Made by a program: the position numbers and the translations under genes. The notes under the pieces were generated by a model. The model was not told where the DNA came from and did not search any database. It saw only the letters and a program-made list of their open reading frames with translations. DNA of 9,900 bases from Caldisericaceae bacterium (GTDB lineage: Bacteria; Calditrichota; Calditrichia; Calditrichales; Calditrichaceae), in NCBI GenBank assembly GCA_021160885.1, contig JAGHBR010000071.1, positions 1 through 9,900 of the forward strand, in the 5' to 3' direction. This document shows, in pieces, positions 1 through 6,970 of this stretch; the first letter of the stretch is position 1, and each line of letters opens with the position of its first letter.

Positions 1-1
1 G

Positions 2-2887
2 CTTACTGAGGCATACAATACTTTACAAAAATATGTTAAGGACTTTGCGGATGAACTTCAGGCGCATCAACTTTTAGCAGAGTATTTATATCGGCATGGT
101 GATTTCAAAGGCGCTGAGAAGGAGTACAAAAAAATGTTTCGTTTAGACCCGCAAAATCTGACCATTTTAAGAAGAATTGCAATGAGCATGGTTTACCAAA
201 ACAAAGTTGCAGAAGCCCACAAATTTTTAGAAGAGCAAATCAGGCAATCGCCTTTTATCGCCAAAGACGATATAGATTACTATAAAGGCTACATCGCTCA
301 CATCATGAATGATTATAAAACAGCTTTAATTAATTATCGAAAAGCATTGCAAAAACACCCAGAAAATTCACATATTTTACTTCTCCAGGGCCTTTTGTTT
401 GAAGAGATGAATGATCTGGACAAGGCACTTGAAGTTTACAAAAAGGCCATGGCTAAAGATTCTGCTTTTAGCCGCTATGATAAATTGGGCGACATCTATC
501 TTCAGACGCATAAATATCAAAAAGCGCTGAATTATTACTCCCTTTACCGAAATTTGCGACCAAATGATCTTTCTGTTTTTTCTTCAATTGCCCAGTGTTA
601 TCTGGGATTAGGAAGAGAAGAAGAAATTTACACTTTAATTGGTATGCTGCAAAGCTTCCCGGAATCATCAATGCGTTCTTATCAGGAAGCCAAATTGTAT
701 GAAATGCTGGAAAATTATGTGGTAGCCGAACGGAATTATTTAAAATCCATTTTATTACAATCTGGAGTAACGCCAGCTTTGCGCGCTTTGACCCAGCTTT
801 ACATCAAAATGGGTAATTTTTTAGAAGCTGAGGTCTGGGCCAGAAAGTATTACGAAGCCGCCCCTCAAAGCCCATACAATATGGATCTGTTAGGCACCTT
901 TTACCTTGAGTCACAAGATTTTGTCTCTGCTGAATATTGGTTTAAAAAAATTAGTAATGAAATTCCCTGGTATTATTTTGCTAAAAATAACCTGGGATTG
1001 GTTTATTTACGTACGGGAAAATATCAAGAAGCCAAAGCGATTTTTGAGGAACTGACCAAAACGCATCCTGAACAGCCGGTTTTCCAACGTAATCTGGCAT
1101 TGTGTGAAATCCGTTTAAATAATATAAAAAAGGCAGAAAATATTTATCGTCAATTGATCAAAGAATATCCTTTCATTGTAGCTAATTACGTGGACTACGT
1201 GCGTTATCTGGTATTTTTCAAAAAAGACACCCGAAACGCCAGAAAAGTTATGAAACAGGCATTAGCAATCGCCCCTCACAATAAAGACTTAAACGCTTTG
1301 GATTTGTTGTTGCAGGCTTTTGAAAATAAAACCAAAAAGGCCATTAGCGGGCTGCTTGACCTGCAAACCTATTACAACGATAACAATCGCTATAAACAGG
1401 GGATGCTGGCTCTTTACCTTTCTTTAGCTTACGAAAAAAATAAAGAATTAAAAACCAGAAATGAATATTTGGCCATTGCCCAAAAAATGGATCCCAACGA
1501 TTTTTGGATTAATGAAATTTACCAAAAGAAAGATATTCCTTTAAAAGTTGTAGCGATCAGTGAAAAGCCCGAAGTGGTTGCTGCCCAACAAAAACAAGGT
1601 TTAATGGACACTTTTCAAAAATACGAAGATCGTTTTACCAGTCTGGAATTGGTCAACCGTTTTAAGCTCTCAGAAGTTTCCACTGAAAAGGTAAAAGAAA
1701 AGATCGACAAACAATCGGAGTTCGACGTCAGTATTACGCCTGATCATCTGCAAAACACCAGCAGCTTGAAATTAGTGCAGGCTCCCAAAATTGTAATAAC
1801 CGATCCTAAAGACGGACACCATACACGTGCTTCTTCTATTAGTGTGGAGGGTTTTATTACACAGAACAAAAAACCTGTTTCCATTGACCTGAATGGTAAA
1901 GAGATAAAAAAAATTGGCGCTTCGGTCAAAATCAAGAAAAAACCAGATCCACAACTCTATCCAGGTGCTATTCCTTTCCGAGTTGAAAATTTCCCTCTTG
2001 TTCCGGGGGCAAACTTTTTAACCGTGCGGGCTAAATTCAAAGATGGCTATGAAACCAGCGCTACCATTCGTGTTGGTCGTATTGCAAAACTTTTGTATGC
2101 TTTTGAAACCATGCCCAAAAGAGCAAAAGGTATTAATCGTTGGGCGCTGATTGTTTCTAATGAGGATTATGAAGACCCCAAAGTCCAGGATCTATTATGG
2201 GCAAAAAATGATGTAAATGCGTTTAAATCCTTTTTAACTGACCCCAATGGTATGGATATTCCTGAGAGCAACATATTAGTTCTTTCACTTTCTACTGGTA
2301 TTCAACCGACGCGAGCAGCTGTTATTGACGGAATTAAAACCATTGCCCGCTATGTTGAGCCTCAGGATGAAGTGTTTATTCTGTTTTTAGGTAATGCCGT
2401 GCTAACAGATGCTAACCTCCATTCATCACAAGCCCTTTCCTTGTTAATGCAAGATTCACAAATTGATAATATTTACAGCACCAGCATTAATTTAGAATAT
2501 CTGCATTTAATACTGAAATCAATACCAGCCTCAAAGGTTAATTGCTTTTTAGAAGCCAATTTGTTTACCAGTAATGGAGGCCAATTAAAAAGATTCCTTT
2601 CACTCAAACCAACGGCTTTTGATTTTGAAGATGATGGGAATTTACCCTATGTTAACTTTTTGTTTATGGGTAATGGGTTTAAAAATAATAATTCAAAAAC
2701 CAACAAAGCCAGCCGTTTCACTTTAAATTTAATTAAGGCTTTAAAAGGTGCCGCCGATACTAATAAAGACCAAAAAATTACGTTTGATGAAATTTTTAAA
2801 TATCTTAAAGCAAGAACACAAAAATCTGAAATTGTACTTGGGAATTTTCAAAGAAATTCCACTTTACTCGGCATGGGACTTCGTTGA
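2..2887 (+). CDS. TPR-repeat protein with Ig-like domain and C-terminal caspase-like (inactive) domain, 5'-truncated
   Basis: The reading frame is open from base 2 and already encodes TPR sequence (for example HGDFKGAEKEYKK) before the first ATG at 134, so the true start lies left of the window; at least 961 residues are present. Numbering from the ATG at 134, TPR-like helix pairs run to about residue 500. A charged linker follows, then an Ig-like beta domain (about 551-648, starting PKIVITDPKD) and a caspase/peptidase C14-type fold (about 667-870: NRWALIVSNEDYED, LLWAKNDVNAF). The expected catalytic GHG reads GNA (Asn codon 2393-2395) and the expected DAC reads EAN (Asn codon 2558-2560), so proteolysis is unlikely. 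A 12-residue EF-hand loop, DTNKDQKITFDE (875-886), lies near the C-terminus, as is common in bacterial caspase-family proteins. The role is inferred to be a scaffold or sensor in an envelope complex. Its N-terminus, and hence any signal peptide, cannot be seen. It is the first visible gene of the operon. Confidence 0.9.
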   Translation, partial: LTEAYNTLQKYVKDFADELQAHQLLAEYLYRHGDFKGAEKEYKKMFRLDPQNLTILRRIAMSMVYQNKVAEAHKFLEEQIRQSPFIAKDDIDYYKGYIAHIMNDYKTALINYRKALQKHPENSHILLLQGLLFEEMNDLDKALEVYKKAMAKDSAFSRYDKLGDIYLQTHKYQKALNYYSLYRNLRPNDLSVFSSIAQCYLGLGREEEIYTLIGMLQSFPESSMRSYQEAKLYEMLENYVVAERNYLKSILLQSGVTPALRALTQLYIKMGNFLEAEVWARKYYEAAPQSPYNMDLLGTFYLESQDFVSAEYWFKKISNEIPWYYFAKNNLGLVYLRTGKYQEAKAIFEELTKTHPEQPVFQRNLALCEIRLNNIKKAENIYRQLIKEYPFIVANYVDYVRYLVFFKKDTRNARKVMKQALAIAPHNKDLNALDLLLQAFENKTKKAISGLLDLQTYYNDNNRYKQGMLALYLSLAYEKNKELKTRNEYLAIAQKMDPNDFWINEIYQKKDIPLKVVAISEKPEVVAAQQKQGLMDTFQKYEDRFTSLELVNRFKLSEVSTEKVKEKIDKQSEFDVSITPDHLQNTSSLKLVQAPKIVITDPKDGHHTRASSISVEGFITQNKKPVSIDLNGKEIKKIGASVKIKKKPDPQLYPGAIPFRVENFPLVPGANFLTVRAKFKDGYETSATIRVGRIAKLLYAFETMPKRAKGINRWALIVSNEDYEDPKVQDLLWAKNDVNAFKSFLTDPNGMDIPESNILVLSLSTGIQPTRAAVIDGIKTIARYVEPQDEVFILFLGNAVLTDANLHSSQALSLLMQDSQIDNIYSTSINLEYLHLILKSIPASKVNCFLEANLFTSNGGQLKRFLSLKPTAFDFEDDGNLPYVNFLFMGNGFKNNNSKTNKASRFTLNLIKALKGAADTNKDQKITFDEIFKYLKARTQKSEIVLGNFQRNSTLLGMGLR

Positions 2888-2910
2888 AATTTACTATTGC
2901 CCATAAAAAT

Positions 2911-2916
2911 TGGAGG
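2911..2916 (+). promoter_or_regulatory. Shine-Dalgarno site fixing the start at 2925
   Basis: TGGAGG lies 8 bases before ATG 2925. An in-frame TTG at 2910 would overlap this site and would have no RBS of its own, so ATG 2925 is the better start for the channel gene. Confidence 0.75.
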
Positions 2917-2924
2917 CACATTGT

Positions 2925-4289
2925 ATGGATAAATCTAAAAAGCTTAGTATTCCTAAAAAGAGCAAAAGCGCTCTACGCTCTCTTTCTTTAACACAAAGCC
3001 TGCTATTAGCCAGTGGAATAACTATTGTTTTGTTGATTGGGGTTTACTATTTAGGTCAGATTAAAGGTTTTGAAAACATCCGCGCTTTGTTTTTGGAAAG
3101 AGGCTTTATTCAATATTTAATTACCTTTTTAGGTGCCTGGTCGTTCGCCATTTCTTTCTTAAAGCAGCGTGAAATTAACTGGGAAAAATCCAAAGCTGTA
3201 GAAACAAAAAAACATTTTCATTGGAGCCTAAAAGATGATGTGGACCAGGTCCTTAATAAAATAGCCCATGCCGTTCCCGGTGTAGAAAGAACCCGTTTGT
3301 TTAAACGTATTCAGCGGGCCTTTATTGCCTATCAAAGCGGTATGGAAAGCAATGATTTGCGCGATGCGCTTTTGGAGCAAAGTGAGCGAGATTCTGAAAA
3401 CGTGGAATTAAGCTACACAATTTTGCGTGTGCTAGTGGCGGTAATTCCGTTGTTGGGTTTTACCGGAACAGTTTTAGGAATTAGCAATGCCGTGGGTAAT
3501 TTTTCATCAGTAATTGAATCTGCCAAAGAGTTGGAACAGATTACGCAACACCTTGGAGGCGTAACCACCGGCCTGGCTGTAGCCTTTGATACTACACTGT
3601 TAAGTTTGTTAATTACCGTTCCACTTATGATGTACACTTCTGCTTTAAAAAAGCGGGAAGACGAACTTTTACTGGAAATCGACGAATTTTGCGAATATGA
3701 AATCTTAGATCCTATTTTTCAGGAGAAGAGCAAAGAGAAACATCTGGCAGACATTGTTGAGCAATTAGATCAAAAGGTTCTTGATGATCATTTAACTGCT
3801 ATGTCAAAAACAGTGCAAGTTTTGAGCGATTTGAATAGTAATATTCAAAAACAGCAGTCCATGTTTGCAGAATCTCTGCAAAAATTTGGCGAAGTTAGCA
3901 ATGCACTGCTTCAGGTCAGTAAAAACCAGGAATTTTGGGCTGACCAGATTATGTCTCTGGAAAAAACCAACAACCATCTTGAGGCAATATTTAAGACAAT
4001 GGAAGCTCTTCCGGAAGGTATGAAATCTGTTTTGATTAAAACCCAGGAAAATTATTATCAAAATCTGATTCAGGAAATGGATAAAATTATTAATACTTTT
4101 GAAGCCAAGGACAGTAAAACCAGCGAAAAATTAAATGCCTATTTAACTTATGAAGAAGAATTAATGAAAGCCCTAAAGCAAACTTTAGAAGGCATTCACC
4201 AGCGCCTTTCCCAGTTGAATCCGATTCTTGAAAATTTAAACAAACCGGTTACGATTACGCTTTCGCACCAGACACCGTCTCCTAAATAA
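2925..4289 (+). CDS. MotA/TolQ/ExbB-family proton-channel subunit with long coiled-coil-like tail
   Basis: This 454-residue protein is the likely stator or channel subunit of an ion-motive-force complex in the inner membrane. Four hydrophobic segments are visible: about 25-44, 60-79, 167-190 and 210-236. The third contains IPLLGFTGTVLGI, the signature of the ExbB/TolQ/MotA family. The fourth contains TGLAVAFDTTLLSLLIT, with an acidic residue (D222) and Thr residues inside the membrane span. A soluble stretch of about 85 residues joins segments 2 and 3. Residues 237-454 form a mostly helical, Gln/Glu/Lys-rich tail. At 454 residues it is much longer than classical ExbB/TolQ (about 230-245) or MotA (about 295). 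Such tails occur in ZorA-like stators. It lies 37 bases after the pseudo-caspase gene and 16 bases before an ExbD-like gene, as expected for an ExbB-ExbD type unit. The family is secure; the task the ion flow drives is unknown. Confidence 0.9.
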   Translation: MDKSKKLSIPKKSKSALRSLSLTQSLLLASGITIVLLIGVYYLGQIKGFENIRALFLERGFIQYLITFLGAWSFAISFLKQREINWEKSKAVETKKHFHWSLKDDVDQVLNKIAHAVPGVERTRLFKRIQRAFIAYQSGMESNDLRDALLEQSERDSENVELSYTILRVLVAVIPLLGFTGTVLGISNAVGNFSSVIESAKELEQITQHLGGVTTGLAVAFDTTLLSLLITVPLMMYTSALKKREDELLLEIDEFCEYEILDPIFQEKSKEKHLADIVEQLDQKVLDDHLTAMSKTVQVLSDLNSNIQKQQSMFAESLQKFGEVSNALLQVSKNQEFWADQIMSLEKTNNHLEAIFKTMEALPEGMKSVLIKTQENYYQNLIQEMDKIINTFEAKDSKTSEKLNAYLTYEEELMKALKQTLEGIHQRLSQLNPILENLNKPVTITLSHQTPSPK

Positions 4290-4305
4290 ATTCAGGGCTT
4301 GAATC

Positions 4306-4779
4306 ATGGCCAAGAAAAAATCAGAAGGTTTTTTACCTACACTCTTTCCGTTTTTAAGTATTTTAACCTGCACCGCTGGTGTTTTAGCGTTTATTATTAT
4401 TTCCATAAGCGTGGTTTCTTTATTAGCTCCCAGCATCATGGTTAAGTCACGTGATAATAATATGGTCAGTTCTAAAAAGCCGGCTTATGTGGAATGTCAT
4501 CCCGATTCTCTTATCCTGGTGGCTACTCAACAAAAAATTGCCTATGCCCAGATTGATGCTCCCGGTTCTGGTTATGATCATTTTTTACAAAGAATTAAAG
4601 AAAGAGCGGATAGCGTTTACATTGTATTTGCCATTTACCCGGGCGGAGAAAGAACGTTTAGACGTGCCTACCGATTAATCAACCAACTTAATCAACAATT
4701 GATGGCCCGCAAATCAAAAATTGATGTTGGTTACGAACCTTTTAATAAGTCATGGCACTTACAGGTTAAAAGGGATTAA
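4306..4779 (+). CDS. ExbD/TolR-like single-pass protein lacking the membrane Asp
   Basis: This 157-residue protein has a short Lys-rich cytoplasmic N-terminus, one membrane span (about 13-39) and an extracytoplasmic domain of about 115 residues: an ExbD/TolR-type layout. It is a paralogue of the next gene product. The spans align without gaps (FLPTLFPFLSILTCTAGVL with FSFNIDSLMDIVTNIVGML). Both also share an ECxxxxxI-type strand, a YDHFLQRI/FHQIL segment, a 'TFRRAYRL'/'IFREARKL' helix and a VGYEP/VGWTP turn. At the position of the proton-carrying Asp of ExbD/TolR it has Ser18 (codon 4357-4359), so it should not carry protons by itself. No OmpA-like peptidoglycan-binding domain is visible, unlike MotB or ZorB. 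The start is supported by AGGG at 4294-4297, 8 bases upstream. The stop is one base from the next start, which suggests translational coupling. The family call rests on layout, paralogy and neighbourhood rather than strong identity to ExbD. Confidence 0.8.
   Translation: MAKKKSEGFLPTLFPFLSILTCTAGVLAFIIISISVVSLLAPSIMVKSRDNNMVSSKKPAYVECHPDSLILVATQQKIAYAQIDAPGSGYDHFLQRIKERADSVYIVFAIYPGGERTFRRAYRLINQLNQQLMARKSKIDVGYEPFNKSWHLQVKRD
4770..4774 (+). promoter_or_regulatory. Shine-Dalgarno site fixing the start at 4781
   Basis: AAGGG ends 6 bases before ATG 4781 and overlaps the last codons of the preceding gene. An in-frame ATG at 4721 would add 20 residues encoded inside the upstream gene and would push the membrane span away from the N-terminus. 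The 4781 start gives the expected short basic N-terminus. Confidence 0.6.
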
Positions 4780-4780
4780 A

Positions 4781-5314
4781 ATGAGACGCAGAGCAAAAAA
4801 ATCAAATTCGTCTTTTTCGTTTAATATTGATTCCTTAATGGATATTGTAACTAATATTGTGGGGATGTTGGTTATTATTGGCATTATCAGCAGTCTTTCA
4901 TTGCGTTCCAAGGAATTTGTTTTCGAAACGCCAATGGTTTACGAAACGGCCAAATCGAGTCTGATTTTTGAATGTCGCCAGAATCAAATTTTCCCTGTTT
5001 CGGTGGAAGCGGAAAAATATTATTACCGAACATATGCTGCCTTTCAGGAAGTTTTTATTCCGAAACCTGATGCACACGGCGAAACTATTACGGAAATTCG
5101 TCAGCCGGGCTCTAAGTTTCACCAGATTCTCCAGCAGGTGGATCCGAAAAAACAATTCTTTTATTTTATTGTCCGTTCAGACAGCTACGATATTTTCAGA
5201 GAAGCGCGTAAGCTGGCCTGGGAAAAGGACATTGAGGTTGGCTGGACGCCGAAACCTAAAGATGAAATTATTTTATTTTCTCCCTATGGCGAAAAAACAA
5301 AAGTTGTGGATTGA
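4781..5314 (+). CDS. ExbD/TolR-like biopolymer-transport protein with conserved membrane Asp
   Basis: This 177-residue protein has a very basic N-terminus (MRRRAKKSN), one membrane span (about 19-42) and an extracytoplasmic domain. The start of the span, IDSLMDIVTNIVGMLVIIG, matches the ExbD/TolR pattern in which an Asp opens the helix. Asp21 (codon 4841-4843) sits at the expected proton-carrying position. The soluble part contains FECRQNQIFPV, FHQILQQVDP, FIVRSDSYDIFREARKLAW and EVGWTP, which align with the paralogous protein encoded just upstream. By family knowledge it should pair with the ExbB-like subunit and couple ion flow to movement of the extracytoplasmic domain. The likely unit is a channel pentamer around a dimer of the two ExbD-like proteins (inference). 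It starts 1 base after the previous stop and ends 3 bases before the lipoprotein gene. Confidence 0.85.
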   Translation: MRRRAKKSNSSFSFNIDSLMDIVTNIVGMLVIIGIISSLSLRSKEFVFETPMVYETAKSSLIFECRQNQIFPVSVEAEKYYYRTYAAFQEVFIPKPDAHGETITEIRQPGSKFHQILQQVDPKKQFFYFIVRSDSYDIFREARKLAWEKDIEVGWTPKPKDEIILFSPYGEKTKVVD

Positions 5315-5317
5315 TTT

Positions 5318-6712
5318 ATGATGGCATTAATTGTTCGAAAATACTTGCTTTTATTGTTGCTCATTCTTTTATTTTTGCTCTTTAGCTGCCAAAAACAATC
5401 TGACCAATCTGATTTAGCATCAGCTCATAAACCGGTTTTCATCGAGGCAAGCCACAAAAGCGGTATTTTGGACATTTTGCCTTTGCCCGGTCATCGCCTG
5501 TTGTCTGTCGGAAGGGACAGTATGTTGATTCTTTGGCAAACAGATTCAGCCAGAGCGCTTGTCGCAAAAAAGTTAACGGATGTTCCGCAACGTTTAAGCT
5601 GGTTGCCTGATAAACCGCACTTTTGGGTAGTTTTAAAAAACGGACAGGCCCTTGAAATTTCGCTTCAAAAGCTAAAAATCAAAACAACGCTTAAATTGCC
5701 ACAAACAGGAATTTCACAATTAGCAGTCTTTCCTGCTCAAAAAGCTATTTATTTAAAAGGAAATGCTAACTTAATGCTATTGAAAACAGAAACAAAAAAC
5801 GCAGAAATTCTGCCTTTTACTTTAAATAAACGGGATGGTTTTGCCATTCACAGTCTTCAACCGATGTTAGCTCTTTTTCGACAAAATAATGTTCAATTAT
5901 TCGATTTAAGAAATTTAAAAAGGATTGCTTTGCTCAATCTGACCGGGCTTAAAAATAACGTAACTGACCAACGATTGTTAACATTTATTAACGGCCATTT
6001 ATGTGTGGCCGCTTTTAATGTAAATTTGTGGTTGATCGATTGGAACACAAAGACGGCTAAGCGATTGCCCAAAAGTCATCTGGCGCCCATTACAGCCATA
6101 ACAGCTTCACAAGCCTTGAATACTGCTGTTAGCGGGGCAATGGACAAATCCATTAAAATATGGGATTTGAATAAGAGAGAATTACGGGCTTCTTTGTATG
6201 GTCACTTTTTTAACATCACGCAATTAACTGTGGTCGATTCTATCAATCAGCTAATTTCCGCTTCGGAAGATGGTACCATTTTAATTTACGATTTAAAAAG
6301 CTTTGAAATATTAAGGCGTTTAGGGGCAATTGAAAACGCCTTAAAATCGCCTTGGAAATTAAAGATTTTTTCAGTGCGTCCGGTCCGATCTTTTAAAGTC
6401 GGCGAAAACGAATACAATGTTTCAAAAAACGGCAGTCAACTTTTAAAAGTGAATGCAGAAATTAAAAACGTCTCCAAGGCAGAAGCTATGTTTTTCTCCT
6501 CGAATTTTTTTGTAATTGATCCTTTTGATTCCCGTTCTCCCATGGTGGGGTTGGAGAATTACGTGGCGCTCGATCCCGATGCCTATTTTAAAAAGAAGAT
6601 TGCGCCAGGCCAATCCCTTAAAGGTAATTTCGTTTTTATTGTTAAACCACCTTACAAAAACTACCGTATCACTTACGAAACGCTGCCACCGATTTCTTTG
6701 GACAAATTTTAA
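5318..6712 (+). CDS. WD40-like seven-bladed beta-propeller lipoprotein with C-terminal DUF4352-like domain
   Basis: The 464-residue product begins with a very hydrophobic signal ending LLFSC, a type II lipobox with an atypical Phe at -2; Cys24 would be lipidated. From about 45 to 335 the sequence divides into seven segments of roughly 41 residues, matching a seven-bladed propeller. The last two are clear WD40 blades (DKSIKIWDLNKRELRASLYGH and SASEDGTILIYDLKS), while the earlier ones are degenerate. Residues about 350-464 form a beta-rich domain. Its pattern (KVNAEIKNVSKAEA, then APGQSLKGNFVFIVKPPYKNYRITY) resembles the Ig-like DUF4352 fold, a tentative match. It is the last gene of the operon, 3 bases after the Asp-bearing ExbD-like gene. 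The +2 residue after Cys is Gln, which under the E. coli Lol rule would favour the outer membrane; this rule may not hold here. Likely a binding or scaffold partner of the channel complex. A second ATG at 5321 is an equally good start. Confidence 0.85.
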   Translation: MMALIVRKYLLLLLLILLFLLFSCQKQSDQSDLASAHKPVFIEASHKSGILDILPLPGHRLLSVGRDSMLILWQTDSARALVAKKLTDVPQRLSWLPDKPHFWVVLKNGQALEISLQKLKIKTTLKLPQTGISQLAVFPAQKAIYLKGNANLMLLKTETKNAEILPFTLNKRDGFAIHSLQPMLALFRQNNVQLFDLRNLKRIALLNLTGLKNNVTDQRLLTFINGHLCVAAFNVNLWLIDWNTKTAKRLPKSHLAPITAITASQALNTAVSGAMDKSIKIWDLNKRELRASLYGHFFNITQLTVVDSINQLISASEDGTILIYDLKSFEILRRLGAIENALKSPWKLKIFSVRPVRSFKVGENEYNVSKNGSQLLKVNAEIKNVSKAEAMFFSSNFFVIDPFDSRSPMVGLENYVALDPDAYFKKKIAPGQSLKGNFVFIVKPPYKNYRITYETLPPISLDKF

Positions 6713-6725
6713 GGTTATAGAGTAG

Positions 6726-6767
6726 TTGCAAAAAAGTTTAGTCGCTGATTAAACACTGTAATTGCAA
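6726..6767 (+). repeat. Nested inverted repeat just after the operon
   Basis: The inner arms are 6736-6743 (GTTTAGTC) and 6747-6754 (GATTAAAC). They form an 8-bp stem with one G-U pair and a 3-base loop. Outer arms TTGCAA at 6726-6731 and 6762-6767 can also pair. It starts 14 bases after the operon's last stop, so it may be a 3' transcript-stabilising hairpin, or an operator-like palindrome. No T-run follows, so it is not a standard terminator. Confidence 0.45.
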
Positions 6768-6800
6768 GCCTATTTGCCCGAAAAGGTGTTGCAGATTTCA

Positions 6801-6843
6801 TGGTTTTAAAGGATTTAAGAAAAAAGATAAAAACCACTTATCT
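6801..6843 (+). repeat. Two mutually exclusive inverted repeats
   Basis: TGGTTTT (6801-6807) can pair with AAAACCA (6830-6836). AGATAA (6825-6830) can pair with TTATCT (6838-6843). The second hairpin places the AAAACCA arm in its own loop, so the two cannot form together. The arms are AT-rich and 6-7 bp long, so chance is a real alternative. Confidence 0.3.
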
Positions 6844-6881
6844 CGCTTCAGGTTATTTCTATTTAAGCACTTATTAATCAG

Positions 6882-6892
6882 GGAACCGTTCC
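6882..6892 (+). promoter_or_regulatory. Palindrome GGAACCGTTCC, possible operator
   Basis: This is a perfect 5-bp inverted repeat around a central C, GC-richer than the surrounding AT-rich DNA and 85 bases before the DUF5916 start. It could be a regulator-binding half-site pair. No second copy was seen in this intergenic region. Confidence 0.25.
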
Positions 6893-6913
6893 ATTACAAT
6901 GATTTTGGCCGCA

Positions 6914-6944
6914 ACTTTGCCTTTGATTTTTCGTAAAGCAAAGT
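6914..6944 (+). repeat. Inverted repeat in the probable 5' leader of the DUF5916 gene
   Basis: ACTTTGC (6914-6920) is the exact inverse of GCAAAGT (6938-6944). The stem can extend by TTT/AAA past a bulged C. It ends 20 bases before the SD, so it could act as a leader hairpin or a regulator-binding site. Confidence 0.35.
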
Positions 6945-6964
6945 GATTTGGAGTAAAATGCAAC

Positions 6965-6970
6965 AAGGAG
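6965..6970 (+). promoter_or_regulatory. Strong Shine-Dalgarno site for the DUF5916 gene
   Basis: AAGGAG lies 7 bases before ATG 6978, near-ideal spacing. It fixes this start, which also begins a clean signal peptide. Confidence 0.85.

Noticed and set aside
134..136. ATG 134 as the start of the TPR/pseudo-caspase gene
   Set aside because: The frame is open from base 2 and the upstream residues continue the TPR pattern, with no SD before 134. The gene begins outside the window.
2129..2791. Active caspase or metacaspase protease
   Set aside because: Both His and Cys positions of the catalytic dyad read as Asn, so an active enzyme is not supported.
2910..2924. TTG 2910 as the start of the channel gene
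   Set aside because: It overlaps the TGGAGG SD that ideally serves ATG 2925, and has no RBS of its own.
4451..4678. Additional + strand genes overlapping the ExbD-like genes and the DUF5916 gene in other frames
   Set aside because: These frames lie inside well-supported genes, lack RBS sites and encode no recognisable pattern. The same holds for all minus-strand frames.
4721..4780. Longer N-terminus for the Asp-bearing ExbD-like protein
   Set aside because: The 20 extra residues lie within the preceding gene. ATG 4781 has its own AAGGG and gives the family-typical short basic N-terminus.
2925..5314. Zorya anti-phage system
   Set aside because: The channel tail is reminiscent of ZorA, but the small proteins lack the OmpA-like peptidoglycan-binding domain of ZorB, and no ZorC, ZorD or ZorE-like gene is in the window.
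2925..5314. Classical TonB-ExbB-ExbD or Tol-Pal operon
   Set aside because: No TonB, TolA, TolB-type or Pal protein is encoded. The propeller protein is a WD40-like lipoprotein with a DUF4352-like end, not a TolB with the usual domain order.
6726..6767. Intrinsic terminator of the operon
   Set aside because: The stem is good but no T-run follows, so it is recorded only as an inverted repeat.
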